A stretch of DNA of 64,000 nucleotides, taken from Epiperipatus broadwayi. Its lineage: Eukaryota > Onychophora > Udeonychophora > Euonychophora > Peripatidae. Both the position numbers and the translations under genes were made by a program. Shown here in pieces: positions 22,433 through 35,846 of the stretch. The number at the start of each line of letters is the position of its first letter. Position 1 is the first letter of the stretch. Where the stretch lies: NCBI GenBank assembly GCA_028023455.1, contig JAQFVV010012546.1, positions 883,501 through 947,500 of the forward strand, given 5' to 3'. A model generated the notes under the pieces. It was not told the DNA's origin. It was given only the letters and a program-made list of their open reading frames with translations, and ran no database searches.

Positions 22433-23915
22433 CATTTTCTATATGCTAATCCAAATGTCATTTTTTTGAAATCTTGCATTGCTATTTAACTTTTTTCGAT
22501 ACAAACATACTTTGACTAATTGTAGTTTTCCATGATTTTCTGTCCTCAGCTATATCTTTCTAATGAATGTAGTCGATATTGCAACATATTAGAATGTAGC
22601 AAAAAAAGTCTAATCTCTTTCATAAAATACTTTGATCAACTTCATGGATAAAGTTTATTTTTGAAAGTCTGAATCATTTACTATACTAGTAGAATCAGTA
22701 CCATCACTGACCACAAACTAAAATACATAGTGATTGATCTTACTATCCTATAATTGAAATTTTATTGATAGTTATGTTTATATTTCATTTCCATACAATA
22801 ATTTATGTACAACAGCATCTTTAAATAAAATCAAAAAGTTAAATTATTATGATGTTAAATACAATAATACCAGTCAGGAGTCTATGTTGCATATTAATAC
22901 CAAGTCTACCTTTATACCTTCAAGTTATCAGCACATTTAAGATGATTCACATGCTCAAACTAATAAACGTATAATCTAAATATTGTTCTAGATTCTTTTT
23001 CTGTCACTGACTGGGAAAATTACCAAGTTTTTTGAACATTCATCTATTACATCCAAATGTTTATAGTTTGCATTAAAAACAATATAAAGTCTGTACATCA
23101 TTTTTGACTTGTCAAGAATAATAAATCATCAATATACTGTAAATGTAGAAAGCAAGAAATTTTCATTTTTGCATTAAAAACTTTCCCATTAGATGACTAA
23201 TTATATCTTGTGGCCTAGACCATTGACATAAAAAATTTAAAACAATGTCAGCCCTAATATTTTAAGTACCTCTTATTTATCACTAGTTATATTAATGATT
23301 TCTTTTATATCATCACAGAGAAATTGTACAATTATGACTAAACTTTTCTGAACAGCTGGATAATTTCAAATATTGCCATAATCTTTTTTATTTATGTGTA
23401 TTGAATGCCTTGAACAAATTGATAGAAGTAATACATAAATCATGCCTTTAGTCATAATACTATTCTTTTGCTTTTTACTAACAAGATTTTATCAATAATG
23501 TTTCTTAATTATCTAACACCATACAATGTGTCAGAGTATCATTCATTTGAGATAGAAAATAACTTATTTTATTTAATTCACAAACATAATGTTGATGTTT
23601 CATGATAAATACTGCAATATTTTCTATATTTTATTTATATAATTTGGAATAATAAAAACATTTTCAATAGCATATGGCACCTCTTCATAAGTCTTATATT
23701 TCTAAATAAAATTTCCCACCATTCTGAAGCAAACATTTAACATTATTCTTTTTAAAAGTTGATTTCCCAAAGTATCTCCATCATATGAGTATTATTTAAA
23801 ATAATAACATGCGAGATTAGTTTTTTTTTATATGTAATCATTTAAGTATCAATCCATGCAATTTGAATTATGATGATAATGAAAATGTATAGTTATTTTA
23901 AACAAACAACAATAT
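22433..23915. other. AT-rich spacer, no feature recognised
   Basis: Nothing recognised on either strand. Confidence 0.5.
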
Positions 23916-23917
23916 TA

Positions 23918-24018
23918 GTCAAGCATTGGTGGTCGAGAGGTCAGCGACAGCTGCTTTCAAGCAGTTGTCCTGGGATAGCGGGTTCACTTCCTGGCTGATG
24001 CTATGACACATGAGAAAA
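23918..24018 (+). mobile_element. tRNA-derived SINE, diverged
   Basis: TCAAGCATTGGTGGTCGAGA, then 'gggttcacttcctgg' as box B, then CTGATGCTATGACACATGAG and an A tail. The middle lacks the GTTGGTTGCAGACGG block, as in the 1.06 kb copy, so these two may form a subfamily. Confidence 0.8.
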
Positions 24019-24019
24019 A

Positions 24020-24780
24020 AACAACAACTAATAAGTGTATATAGTGAAATATGTCATAATGGTAGGTAAACTTATCTTATTACTTTAAAACTTCTTTGAA
24101 TATTTTCATCAGTAACATCTTTACTTCAAAAAAAAAAAAAAATGAATACATGACTTTCAGCTTAAACATTTAATATTAAATATATGTTGTTATATAAGTA
24201 AGTTGATTTGAATTCACAAATATGGGATACTTGAATCCCAAGACATTAACTTAAATAATATGAAACAAATAAATGTGTTTTCTGGATGGTAATAGAACTT
24301 TGATGTTCATCATTAGTGAAGACCAATATTTCATAGTTAATGTAGAGATGCCATAAGTTTTAATATTTATATATATTTCAACTTTAGAATAAATGATTTT
24401 GATGCAGAATAATAGTGTGAATCTTTTTATAACTTTCAATTTATAAATTTAATACAAATGTTGTACTTGTTAAATTACAAATAGACTTAAAAAGCCATAC
24501 CTCACAAAGTGGTTTCATCATAATTAAATTAATAATGATATAATCACCGTGCATTTTAAATTATTTTATATTCTTTATCACATTATATATTTGAGATATT
24601 AATACATGTAATGGTTTTGTAAATAGTATACTTTGCATCCTATTGACACTGTAATTAGCACTTGTGTGACTGATTTCTATCAAAATCTAATAACATTTTG
24701 AAATTAAGTATAATGACTATATTAATAATCTTGCTTTTATTAAGTAAAGGTTGTTACTAATAACTGAAAACTAAATTTAT
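24020..24780. other. AT-rich spacer, no feature recognised
   Basis: Nothing recognised. Confidence 0.5.
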
Positions 24781-24830
24781 AGCTAAGTCAAATTGATCAG
24801 ATAGATTATATATATGTGTGTGTGTGTGTG

Positions 24831-24930
24831 ATATAGAAAGTATATCAATAGCTCTAACAAGCTTTTATCAATAAGTGCCCCAAGATAAAGCATTTAAAAA
24901 TCTCTATCTAGAATAATCCCTATCATTAGA

Positions 24931-24933
<3 letters not shown>
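24831..24933. repeat. 103-bp direct repeat, copy 1
   Basis: Appears identical to 24990-25092. Both start ATATAGAAAGTATATCAATA and end AATCCCTATCATTAGACCA. Both are preceded by TA/GT microsatellites, which suggests replication slippage or unequal exchange through the microsatellite. Confidence 0.93.
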
Positions 24934-24989
<56 letters not shown>

Positions 24990-25550
24990 ATATAGAAAGT
25001 ATATCAATAGCTCTAACAAGCTTTTATCAATAAGTGCCCCAAGATAAAGCATTTAAAAATCTCTATCTAGAATAATCCCTATCATTAGACCAGTGTTCAA
25101 GCTTTTGGCTCAACTTATTGAGGTGCTGGGACATTCAGACACTAGATCTAAAAATACTAACTCAAAGCCAGCATTTATCTGATACATAACTATCAAGTAG
25201 AAAATCTGAAATTTTCAGACATGTAAATATCTTTAAGTACAGCTATCTAACTTAAATAGTTGGATTTCAGATTTGAGGCTGAAGTGTTTTCAGACCTATA
25301 TAGCTAATTATGTTAGATAGCTGGACTTAAAGACATTTACATGCCTGAAAATTTCAGATTTTCTAAGTGCTAGCTTTGAGTTAGTATTTTTAAATCTAGT
25401 GTCTGAATGTCCCAGCACCTTACTGAGATGAGCCAAAAGCTTGAAACTGGTCTGAGGATAGGGATTATTCTAGATAGAGATTGTTAAATGCTTTTTTGTG
25501 GGGAACATATCAATGAAAACTTGTTAGAGCTATTGGTACACTCCCTATAT
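24990..25550. repeat. Foldback element F8 with hammerhead-like termini
   Basis: The arms meet near 25290. Complementary segments include AATAGCTCTAACAAG, ATCTCTATCTAGAATAATCC, CAGACACTAGAT and GAAAATTTCAGA. The outer ends both lie at a 'gctctaacaag' block. The right arm contains a hammerhead-like core on plus (25418-25457) and the left arm contains its decayed counterpart on minus (about 25086-25128). No coding content. Confidence 0.85.
25418..25457 (+). ncRNA. Hammerhead-ribozyme-like core, slightly degenerate (F8)
   Basis: CCTTA, then CTGA-GA-TGA (a 2-nt insertion within CTGATGA), a short stem II around AAAAGC, GAAAC, TG, cleavage triplet GTC, then TGAGG. Stem I CCUUA/UGAGG pairs over five positions with one G-U. 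The left-arm counterpart keeps CTGGTC but has a damaged core. Confidence 0.45.
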
Positions 25551-25609
25551 TTACATATCTGTATTACAAGTTTAAAACAAGTTATATGATATATGACTTG
25601 CTTTTTTTT

Positions 25610-25638
25610 TAATTATATATATATATATATATAATTAA

Positions 25639-25672
<34 letters not shown>
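25610..25672. repeat. (AT)n palindromic tract
   Basis: 'taattatatat ... atataattaaaaaatatatat' low-complexity run. Confidence 0.85.
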
Positions 25673-25673
<1 letters not shown>

Positions 25674-25771
25674 TGTAAAAGCAAAAATATAATTTTTATT
25701 AAGCTTATCTTGGACATTTTAGGTATATAAAAATTTAGTAAATAGTTGTTTTAAGAGATTATATGATTTTC

Positions 25772-25920
25772 ACATGTGAGATGGAGGGATGAAATAAGAA
25801 AGTGTGCAGGGGTGATGCGGAGAAGAGAGCTAAGGATTGGAGAATGTAGATTGAACTTGGAAAGATCTTCATCCTGAAGTGAATTGATAATGGTTGGCAG
25901 GGATGATGATGATGATGATT
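25772..25920 (+). pseudogene. RTE-type LINE 3' end
   Basis: Starts at CACATGTGAGATGGAGGGAT and reads as ...MRRRELRIGECRLNLERSSS in broken frames. It ends 'gataatggttggca' plus (GAT)n. Only the last 150 bp are present. Confidence 0.8.
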
Positions 25921-26880
25921 TTTAAAAAAACAGAAATGATTAATGAACTTTTGTTTTTATAGTTTTAATATCCGAATTTCATCACTCTACTATTATTACA
26001 ATGTAGGTTGTTTATAATAAAAAAATTTAATGTAAAATTGTAAAAATTATATTAGCCATAGACTTTTAAACTGGATATAATTATTAACCAAACAATGGCT
26101 ACAATTAGTATGTGATACTGCTATTAATTTTCATTTTTAAATGCCTTATTTTCATATTATTTTTTTAAATTGAGCAGATGCCCCTCTTCATATCTTCCAA
26201 AGTATTTCTATATTATGCAAAAGTTAAATTATTTTAAATGTAGTTTATGCAGTTTTAATCTTATATCACATTATCTTTAATTCTTTATAAACATTATTTA
26301 CAAAAAAATATTAAATTATTGGTCTAAAAAGAAATTAAAAATGGAACCAGAAAATAATATAAAATGTCTTTTGTTTAACTGCATTCAGTTGATTTTTTAT
26401 AATCAGTTGATTGCTTTCATATAATAAATTATTATAACGAAATAAATTTTCGTATTATCGTTGTCTTTACTTACAATAGGCATTATTATCTTTGTCTTAA
26501 AAAGTAGAAAAAAGTGGTGTTTTGAGATATTGCTTGTAGTTGGAGTTTTTCAAAAGCTGTTTTGTGCGAAAGAAATGTAAGCCTTTCTAATATATGAATT
26601 ATTATTATTAAAAAAATGATTAACAAATGAAACTCTTCCTGGATGTGAATAGTAAAAAAATAACCTAGGGACAAAGAAAGATGAATAACTCCGTGTGTGT
26701 AAATTTAAAAAATCAGATATATTAATCTTTAACTGAGTTTCGAAAATGATTAATAATAATCATTAGTGTATTTATCTGAAATGGATGGCGTCAAATTTGT
26801 GAGTGGAGAGAGTTTGACAATGGTAAATGAAAATATAACAATTATATTTTACTTTGTATCTAATAAATATATATATATAT
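25921..26880. other. AT-rich spacer, no feature recognised
   Basis: Nothing recognised. Confidence 0.5.
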
Positions 26881-26948
26881 ATTTTCCATATGTCATAGCA
26901 TCGACCAGGAGGCGAACCCACAACCGTCTGCAACCAACTACTTACTTG
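26881..26948 (-). mobile_element. tRNA-derived SINE, 5'-truncated
   Basis: On minus: GCAAGTAAGTAGTTGGTTGC, then box B GGGTTCGCCTCCTGG, then TCGATGCTATGACATATGGA. The box A half is missing, as expected for premature termination of reverse transcription. An open frame through it on plus is spurious. Confidence 0.85.
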
Positions 26949-28360
26949 CATATTTTTTTTTGTAATATCTCAATTATTATTCCATTCTTAAAGTTGTTGA
27001 TTGTACAGCAATTGGTCTCAAATATAAAAACAAAACGATGTATACATACAAATTGTTTTTTCAATAATGTATATAAATATTCTAAAATTAGATTTAAATT
27101 CATTTGAAATGTTTATAATTTAATATATTCTTCTTAAGCAGAAGTTTAATACTTAAAAAAAAAAAATCATCTATATTGATAACTTCACTTTGGGAAAAAA
27201 AAAGTAAAATATTTTGAAGTTTGTTTTTTAATGATTTAACTAAAGTTTTCTCTATCTCATTCTATTTTTTTTTTCAAGTTGATTTCCAATATTTCTTTAG
27301 ATAATGCTGAAGGGTAAAAATATATAAAGACCATTTTAAATATTAATGCAGATCTTCCATTATACATATGTTTATGTATGTTTGTGTATGGGAAATAATG
27401 ATGAAAGAATAAGGGTGATTAACTAGAAATCATTTAATGTAAAACTTTGTTGTAGCCTATAGAATTATAATCCCCATCCCGACGCACATACATACACATG
27501 CTTCTAACCATTTCTAGCAAAGGCCAGCTAACGTTACAACTATTATTTTTTAATGTAAAAATTAGTGCAATACTCATTTGACTGATCTACATTGTTTGGG
27601 GATTTTTATCTTTCACTTAAAAATAGCAAAATATCCATTTACTGACTACAATTGATTGATTATCTATTTACATTGTATATGGGTTATCTAAGTAAAAAAA
27701 AAAAAAAAACTGAACATGTTTATGGCTTGACCTAAACTTGAAACCTATATCATGATATAATATGCACATATTTTCACCAGACCATCACAAGATACATTGA
27801 GGAAGTCTTTTTACATCATAAAAGTATTAACATTATTAGTAATTACAGTATTATGCAATACTGCAAAATGAATGCATATTTTTATTAGTCAAGAAAACTG
27901 CCTGTAGAATAGGAAAAAAAAAGTTTATTATTTTACATTAATAAGATTGGCCATACTAGAGCTCATTTAATTTTAATTTGAGAATATGTTTTGCAAAAAA
28001 ATAACTTAAAATGAGTTGGTAAGAATTCATCTTTTCATTTCAGAATTTATTTTTAATCTTTTAGATAATTTGAGCTATACATGCCTAATGCTTTGTTTAC
28101 AATGTGATAATTGAGTTTGAATAAGACTGTCTCAAAAAAATGGATTTGGGATATACTTTCTCCAACTCAGAAAATTGATACAAAAAATGACTTTTCCCTT
28201 TTTCAATCATTTTCCATATGCATAAAATATCATTGATGTATATGAATTTGCTTTTTCTATTCTTAAGTATTTGCTCAATTTTTTTTAATCATTTTTGATG
28301 GAATGCAAATATAATTTCTGTACTTTGAGTTCTAGATGCAATTATATAAGGGATTTTAAC
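26949..28360. other. AT-rich spacer, no feature recognised
   Basis: Short poly-A tracts near 27154 and 27692. Nothing else recognised. Confidence 0.5.
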
Positions 28361-28441
28361 ACAGACTTTGAAGCTTTCAGCTATCCGTTCTATCTTATAT
28401 AACCAGTACACATGACCACACATGTGAAAATGATAAATGAT

Positions 28442-28442
28442 C

Positions 28443-28498
<56 letters not shown>

Positions 28499-28526
28499 CA
28501 TGCTAATTCAGAACTCATCAGTTGGT
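28442..28526 (-). ncRNA. Hammerhead-like core broken by (AT)n (F1-C left arm)
   Basis: Minus-strand CTGATGA (28515-28521) and the stem I strands CCAA/TTGG persist. GAAA has been lost, and stem III has been expanded by about 50 bp of (AT)n. Inactive as written. Confidence 0.5.
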
Positions 28527-29020
28527 TCATATAATCTCTTGGTGTATATTAACATAGCAAATCTTCAATTGTCTCCATGCTCCAAACTTCATTCATCCAT
28601 ACCATTGAAAATATGATGATAGAATACCCAAATCCCTTGTTGATGCCAACATTATTTTCATGCCTGTTGTCCTTAAGTCACTCTGATCCCTCATGTATAG
28701 GACTTTATCCATTTTATTTGTATTCGATCAAATATTAGATTAAACTTGTATTCTGTCCATCCCTCTTCTGTGTATTTAAACGGATAAGGTCCTATACAAA
28801 AGGGTCAGAGATATTCAATTGGCATGACATAATATTGGAATTAACATGGTATTTGGGCATCTCATCATCTGATATCCAATGTTATGGATGGCTGAAGAAT
28901 TGGAAAGTAGAATAGATTGAAGCCTGTTCATTAAAATATGAAGATTTGTTATCTTAATATAAACTGAGCACTGATTATATATATATATGTGTGTGTGTGT
29001 GTTGGAGATGATGATCTAAA

Positions 29021-29062
29021 TCAGCTGATGAGTGCTAGTTCAACATGAAATATGTATATTGG
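29021..29062 (+). ncRNA. Type I hammerhead ribozyme candidate (F1-C right arm)
   Basis: TCAG at 29021, CTGATGA at 29025-29031, a 15-nt stem II region with one mismatch, GAAA at 29047-29050, minimal stem III, triplet AUA, then TTGG at 29059-29062. Stem I is formed with two G-U pairs. The core is intact but the helices are weaker than in copy B. Confidence 0.55.
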
Positions 29063-29977
29063 AGATCATTTATATTTTTGAGATGTGTATGGTCATGTGT
29101 GTCAGTTGTATGAGAAAGTGGATAGCTGAGGGGAGCTTGAATGTCTGTGTTCAACTCTCTTTTATATTTTGATTAAAACAGGCAAAACTCTCCATACAGA
29201 AATGGTGATATTTTGATTGTTTTATAAAAAATTCTTAGGCACTTTGACTAATACTTTTATAATTACTATACTTTTTCTTATTGCATTTTTATAATAAGAT
29301 ATATATATATAATAACAAATATTTTCATGGTCAGATGATGAAATTAAAATATTTTTAGGATCATAGTGTGTATTTATTGTTTAAATTGCGGATGTTTGGG
29401 TTTGGTTTAAAGCAATAACGAGATTGTATAACCCAAAAAAAGATTTTAATGTCATATATATAATTATTAACTATTGCTCAGTATATAGAGAACTGACTGA
29501 TCTATCCAATCTCTTCAGATGTTCTTAATATTTCACTACTGTTCTAGTGTGTTGAACAGATATTTATATCTTTAGCATACCTTACAAAAAGAAACAAAAT
29601 CAAAACAACTGTTGTATAAGAATTCAGTTTCTTTATTTTATAATGGACAATTATGCTAAAGACAAACCTCCATGAAAAGACACACTGAAATTTGCTATGT
29701 TTGTTGTATATATCATGTAGCATATTCTCTGTAGTTATGAATAAAACAATATTATTGAATAAGTAAGAAATATCACTATATTTTCACATTATATGAATAA
29801 ATTTTTATTTGTAACGCTTCAGTCTTGATGTTTTACTACATTTTAAACATTATTTTGTAATGTTTTATTTTTATTTACATTGATTTGATTGGTTATAATA
29901 GCATAAAAATGTTAAAGCTTATCTATTAATTTTTTTCAAGTAAGAATATATATATTTGTGTGTGTGTGAGAGTGGAT

Positions 29978-30262
29978 TTCAATGGACAATTGAAATTTTA
30001 AACTGGATTCCCAGAGATTGTAAAAGACCCAGAAAGAGACCACATGTGAGATGGATAGAATTCAATGGACAATTGAAATTTTAAACTGGATTCCAAGAGA
30101 TTGTAAAAGACACAGAAAGAGACCACATGTGAGATAGATGGATGAAATAAGAAAGTATGCAGGGGTGATGTGGAGAAGAGAAGCTAAAGATAGGAATATG
30201 ATGGATTGAACTTAGAGAGACCTTCATCCTGCAGTGGATTGATAATGGTTGATGATGATGGT
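29978..30262 (+). pseudogene. RTE-type LINE 3' end with 83-bp internal tandem duplication
   Basis: TTCAATGGACAATTGAAATT begins at both 29978 and 30061, giving two near-identical 83-bp units. They encode the WTIEILNWIPRDCKRPRKRPHVRW region. The sequence then continues through DEIRKYAGVMWRREAKDRN to 'gataatggttgatgatgatgg'. Non-functional because of truncation and frame breaks. Confidence 0.85.
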
Positions 30263-30484
30263 GAGAGTGCATATGATTTTGGAGAACCTTGTGGAATAAA
30301 GTTAATAAATTAGTCATTTATACAAATGATTTGGGTTTGAATTCAGGTTAGATAAATATTGAAAATATTTTTAAGTTCATACAGAAATGGAAACACATTT
30401 CATTTGAGTTACATTTCTGTAAAATTCTAAAACATGTTTATTTAATTTAAATTTCTTTCAATAATAATATAAAAATATTAAATA

Positions 30485-30650
30485 TAACAGTACTTAATTA
30501 CTACATACAGTCTTTCAATCTGCAGAAGTACTTTTGGTTAATTCCTTAACCTTCCTCAACTTCTGTTAAATTCAAGATTGTATATAATAGTTAATTACTA
30601 TTATATTTATTATTTTTATTGTTATTGCAATAGTTTTTAATTAATGACTG
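30485..30650. repeat. Deleted Penelope-like inverted-repeat element
   Basis: Contains CTTTCAATCTGCAGAAGTAC and TTAATTCCTTAACC from the left arm of the 13.8-14.7 kb element. It then jumps to the complement of the outer end ('gtatataatagttaattac', 'ttattgcaatagttttt'). The GIY-YIG interior is absent. Repeated at 45264-45429. Confidence 0.75.
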
Positions 30651-30662
30651 TTTTATTTATAT

Positions 30663-30702
<40 letters not shown>
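30663..30702. repeat. (TA)n(TG)n microsatellite
   Basis: Compound array, repeated at 45442-45481. Confidence 0.9.
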
Positions 30703-30964
30703 ATGTAATGATACTAAGAAAATTAACATTGAGAAGGATATACAACAAAATATCTTGATATCTCTTAAACTTTTTATAGCAGTTTTGCAAAAATTGTTTT
30801 GTGGATAAAATGGAAAGCAAGAGTAAATAAAAGTAGATGGAGATTATTTGAGTCATCTAGATTTGGAAATGATGTAATTCTTTTTGAAATAGTGCACAGG
30901 AGTTTCATTAAATGTTATAAGATTTATCAAATGAAAGTAAAGCAATAGACTAAAGTAACATACA

Positions 30965-31550
30965 ATGGCTTTTATCAAAAAAAGAAAATAAAGATTGATA
31001 ATGACAAATTATAAGAAATTAAACAACTATAAATACCTTGTTGAAATTATTACTACACATGGAAACATAATGTGCTTTTAATAGAAATAACTTAATATTA
31101 AAAGGAAATATTCCATGTGATTGAAAAAAGTTTTTAATAAGAGTGCGTTATCATTTTTACTTATGGATTCAAGACTTAGATACTTAACAGAAGATCAATA
31201 CAAAGGTTTTAGATAACTCAAAGATGTATGGAAAAATGCATGTTAAGAGAAACAAGAAGAGATCAAAATTGAAATACATGGGTGAGACAACAATCTGGTG
31301 ATACTGACATCATTAAAGGAATTAAGGGACTGAAATGCAGTTGATCTGAATTTACTGCTAAAAGAGATGATAATAAAAGGACAACTGAAATCCTAAACTG
31401 GATTTCAAAGGGGTGTAAAAGACCTATAAAAATACATGTGAAATGGATAAATAGGTAAGTGTTCTGGAGTATTATGGAGAATAAAGGCTAAATTGGATCA
31501 AACTTGGAGACATCTTTATCCTACAGTGGATCAATAATGGTTGAAAATGA
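30965..31550 (+). pseudogene. RTE-type LINE, C-terminal third
   Basis: Decayed frames give YGFKT, then LTEDQYKGF, then a region equivalent to the RTE 'WAGH.AR' block (LKCS*SEFTAKRDDNKRTTEILNWISKGCKRPIK). It ends in 'cctacagtggatcaataatggtt' as in the other RTE ends, but with a TATATA rather than GAT tail. Multiple stops and frameshifts. Duplicated at 45744-46330. Confidence 0.75.
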
Positions 31551-33234
31551 TTATATATATATATATATAAGCATAATAGCACTCTTATAACCATAGTATT
31601 TGGTTTTATTTCCCTCTTCAAAAATAACACAAATTCATGGTTACTACTACTAAATGTAATATATATATTTCTATGTATAAACATTCATATAATACACACA
31701 ATTAAAATAAATATAATACAATTTACTTAACAAATTTATATTTTAACACAATTAAAATTTATTAATACATATTAAGATGCTGAAAAAAATAATGAGCAAA
31801 AAATAGAATATTTTATAAAATAAATTACCATCAATTTTAATTCCCAGAATCCAAAACTTTTTTCTTGTTGGATTTGTGGATTTTTTGAATTTCAAGAATA
31901 GATCTTTTTACTCCTCTTTACAAATTCAAACTCTGTTAATATATAAAAACATGTAGTTCATTGCAATTAGGTTTATTAGTTTGTAGATATTTATTGGTTA
32001 TTTTTCCTCTCTTTTTTTTCTTTTTTGCAAATGCAAATTTATTTATTACAAAAAATTAACAAATTACCTTTGAAATTTTTGTGAGTAAAATATTTTTTCA
32101 ATAATAGATATTTAAATTAATGATATTTATTTTCAGCATACCTACTATAAAAATTTAAATAAATATATTAAACACCATCAAAAATAAATTTTGCTATTTT
32201 TCAGTACGAGTCCTAAATGTTTAAAAATTTGTAAATTTAAAGCATTGATAACCATTTATTTTATTTTGATATTTTGTGATTGCAGATCAATGTGAAAAAA
32301 ACAAAATAAAATTTATAAATTTAAAAACGCATTTTTTAATATTTTTCTTCAACTGTTGACAAATGAATTAGCAGATTTTGAGACAGGGATATGAAGGTTT
32401 TACTATATATATGTATGTATGTATTTAACAATAAATTGTTTAAATTCTCAGTTTAATAGTATTATCAAGTCACTTGAACCATAATTTAATGTTATTGTTT
32501 GTAATATTCATAAGTAAACAATATCAAAAAATTATAGTTTAAATGTTTTACCAATAATTATTAACCTGGCTGAATTTAAATAGGTAATTTATTTAATATA
32601 CGTTTTCATTGTAAAATTATCATAAATCTGTAAATTACACCCATCTTTTGTTATAACAATACAAATCGTTTTTGTCAGATTATACATTATCATTTATTTT
32701 TTGACAAAATAAATTATTGTTACAATAAAATTTGAGCTTTTTAAGAGTTTTATTTTAAAATAATTATCTGTGGATCTGTTTTGTAATTAACTTAGTAATA
32801 TATTAGGTCTTAGTTTTCCCTGATATATATATAATCTTAAGTAAGTAATATAAAATACCATTATAAAACGGTGACAAATCTATACATTTATTACAATATT
32901 ATTTAAAAGCTTATTTCAACAAATATTGCATGCTTTTTTCAATTTAATTGCAAACTATTTTATTGCTTCAATTTTACATTTTGTATACCAGTGACATATT
33001 TCATTTTTTATATATATATATAAACTTAATTAGAACCAAAAATAATAGGAAAAAAAAAACAACCAAATATTTATAAATGGAAAATGGAAAAGTAAAATTT
33101 ATCAGTTAAACAACATGTAACAAATATACATTATATACAAAATATGCACTATATAAAGATATATATCATATAACTAAAATTATTTCTGTTATGTAATGGT
33201 ATTTTATATTATTTACTTTAAAAACATATGAAAA
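31551..33234. other. AT-rich spacer, no feature recognised
   Basis: A (TA)n run at 31553-31568 and otherwise anonymous A/T-rich DNA. The second copy (46330-48050) differs mainly in microsatellite length. Confidence 0.5.
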
Positions 33235-33324
33235 AGCAGCATAAATATTAAATTTATTTTTCACAGTCTGTCAATATTGAAGTGTCAGACTTTTAATCAG
33301 ATTTACCAGAAAGTATAAAATAAC

Positions 33325-33352
33325 CATTTTTGCATATGCTTCATCAGATGTT
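33325..33352 (-). ncRNA. Weak hammerhead-like motif
   Basis: On minus, CTGATGA is followed by AGCATATGCA (self-complementary GCAUAUGC as a possible stem II) and then AAAA in place of GAAA. A related GCATATGCTCCTTCATAT lies 290 bp downstream. Stem I is not evident. Duplicated near 48150. Confidence 0.25.
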
Positions 33353-33854
33353 GTAAAAATAATAAATCTAACATGTGCAAACTTCAAATTATGAGATATA
33401 AGCAAAAAAAAATTCATTATTGTTAAACATTAAATTTCACACAATAAATATAATATCTATTCATTCTTAAATGTTGTGAATAAATAATTTAATATCGAAT
33501 ATATAATAACTAAAAATTACAGTGCTTCAAACTATATGTAATAATTTGAATGACAAACTTTCTAAATGATGTTACTGTCAATGTATCTTCTATCTTGTAA
33601 GATTAATAAATAGATATATAAACATTTGCATATGCTCCTTCATATCTTAATGAAGCTGGAATTTAATTGATTTGAAGTTCACCTTTGAATAATATAATTT
33701 ATCAGATCTTCCATCTTTATAAGATCCAAGGATGTGTATATATATATATATAATGTTATTTCAAATTTTCTGATCAATCTAATAAAGAAATTGGGCTTTG
33801 ATAATTATAGCATTTGTAAAGGTCATAATTCTCATATTACATTTAGATTAAAGC

Positions 33855-34753
<899 letters not shown>

Positions 34754-34754
34754 T

Positions 34755-35120
34755 ATAGTAATAGAATAAATATGTGGTCTATCAAAAATGGCCCTGGTTT
34801 GATTGTGACATCATTTGTTATAGAATAAAAATGAGGGTATGCTATTTTATTCTTTTAATGTGTCACAGATTTGAGTGTATTTTGACACTGAATAACTATA
34901 ATGATCATGGGAAATAAAAACTTTAATATTATATGAATAAAAATATAGTCCAATTATTCATCACCATTTGCAATTGAATAAAAATATACACTGAAGTTGA
35001 ATACCATTTATAAGGGAATAAAATTATGGATCATACTGTATCCTGAGTCATACCGTAATTATTGAACATGATTTGTAACAGAATAAATCCTAATTTATTA
35101 ATATCTATAAATTGTAGTGT
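34755..35120. repeat. Diverged short-period repeats
   Basis: The phrase '.catttgtaatagaataaaaat.tggt' recurs imperfectly about every 55-110 bp, for example near 34759, 34815, 34970, 35020 and 35075. This suggests an old minisatellite. No strict unit can be fixed by eye. Confidence 0.4.
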
Positions 35121-35698
35121 CATGTGTAACATAATGAAATTAATAAACTAAACTAAAATGAATATCAATCAATGACTAACAACCTAACACTTAAATAAAT
35201 AAAATAATGATAATAATATTTATTATAACCTCATACATTCCAATATCATTTAGAACAGATAGAAAACAAAACATTACTTTAAACTATTCTAAAATATAAG
35301 CATTATTTGCAATAAATCAAAGATAAAGCAATAAAATCAATATCATTATCTTATAAATAACAGTATGTGCCTATTATATAAATCCCTTATAATAGAATAA
35401 AAATTATGACAAAAATTACACAGATACACTTTAATATTCCTCATGAATCAACACACTGTTTATAATAATAATACACCCTTATACCAAATGTCAAACATTA
35501 TTTCTATTTATATTTAAATGAATTAATTCATGGTCGGATAAAATAACAATCTCAATATACTTTACAAATTTGCAATATCATGATATCTAAAAAAATATAT
35601 ATAACACAATAATTGATTTCTAATTACAACTAAATAAAATAAAAGTACTGTTAACTCAACCTTGCTATTCCACTAATATCAATATACTCTTATTAACT

Positions 35699-35755
35699 AA
35701 GTCAGTTATAATTTATCCAAACTGCTTCAAACCCTTTTTAGCAAAACTCTTTATT

Positions 35756-35846
<91 letters not shown>

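Larger units (their letters stand above)
28365..29170. repeat. Foldback element F1 (copy C) with two hammerhead-like cores
   Basis: Same plan as copy B, with arms meeting near 28735. CCTTAAGTCACTCTGA and 'tgatgccaacattattttcatg' in the left arm are mirrored on the right. About 95 bp of sequence absent from copy B separates the arms (28703-28795), so copy B may be a deletion derivative at its centre. A pure (AT)n array (28447-28496) lies inside the left-arm ribozyme. Confidence 0.85.

Noticed and set aside
30081-30317. His-rich minus-strand frame (also at 12484)
   Set aside because: This is the antisense of the RTE 3' end, with the (GAT)n tail read as His.
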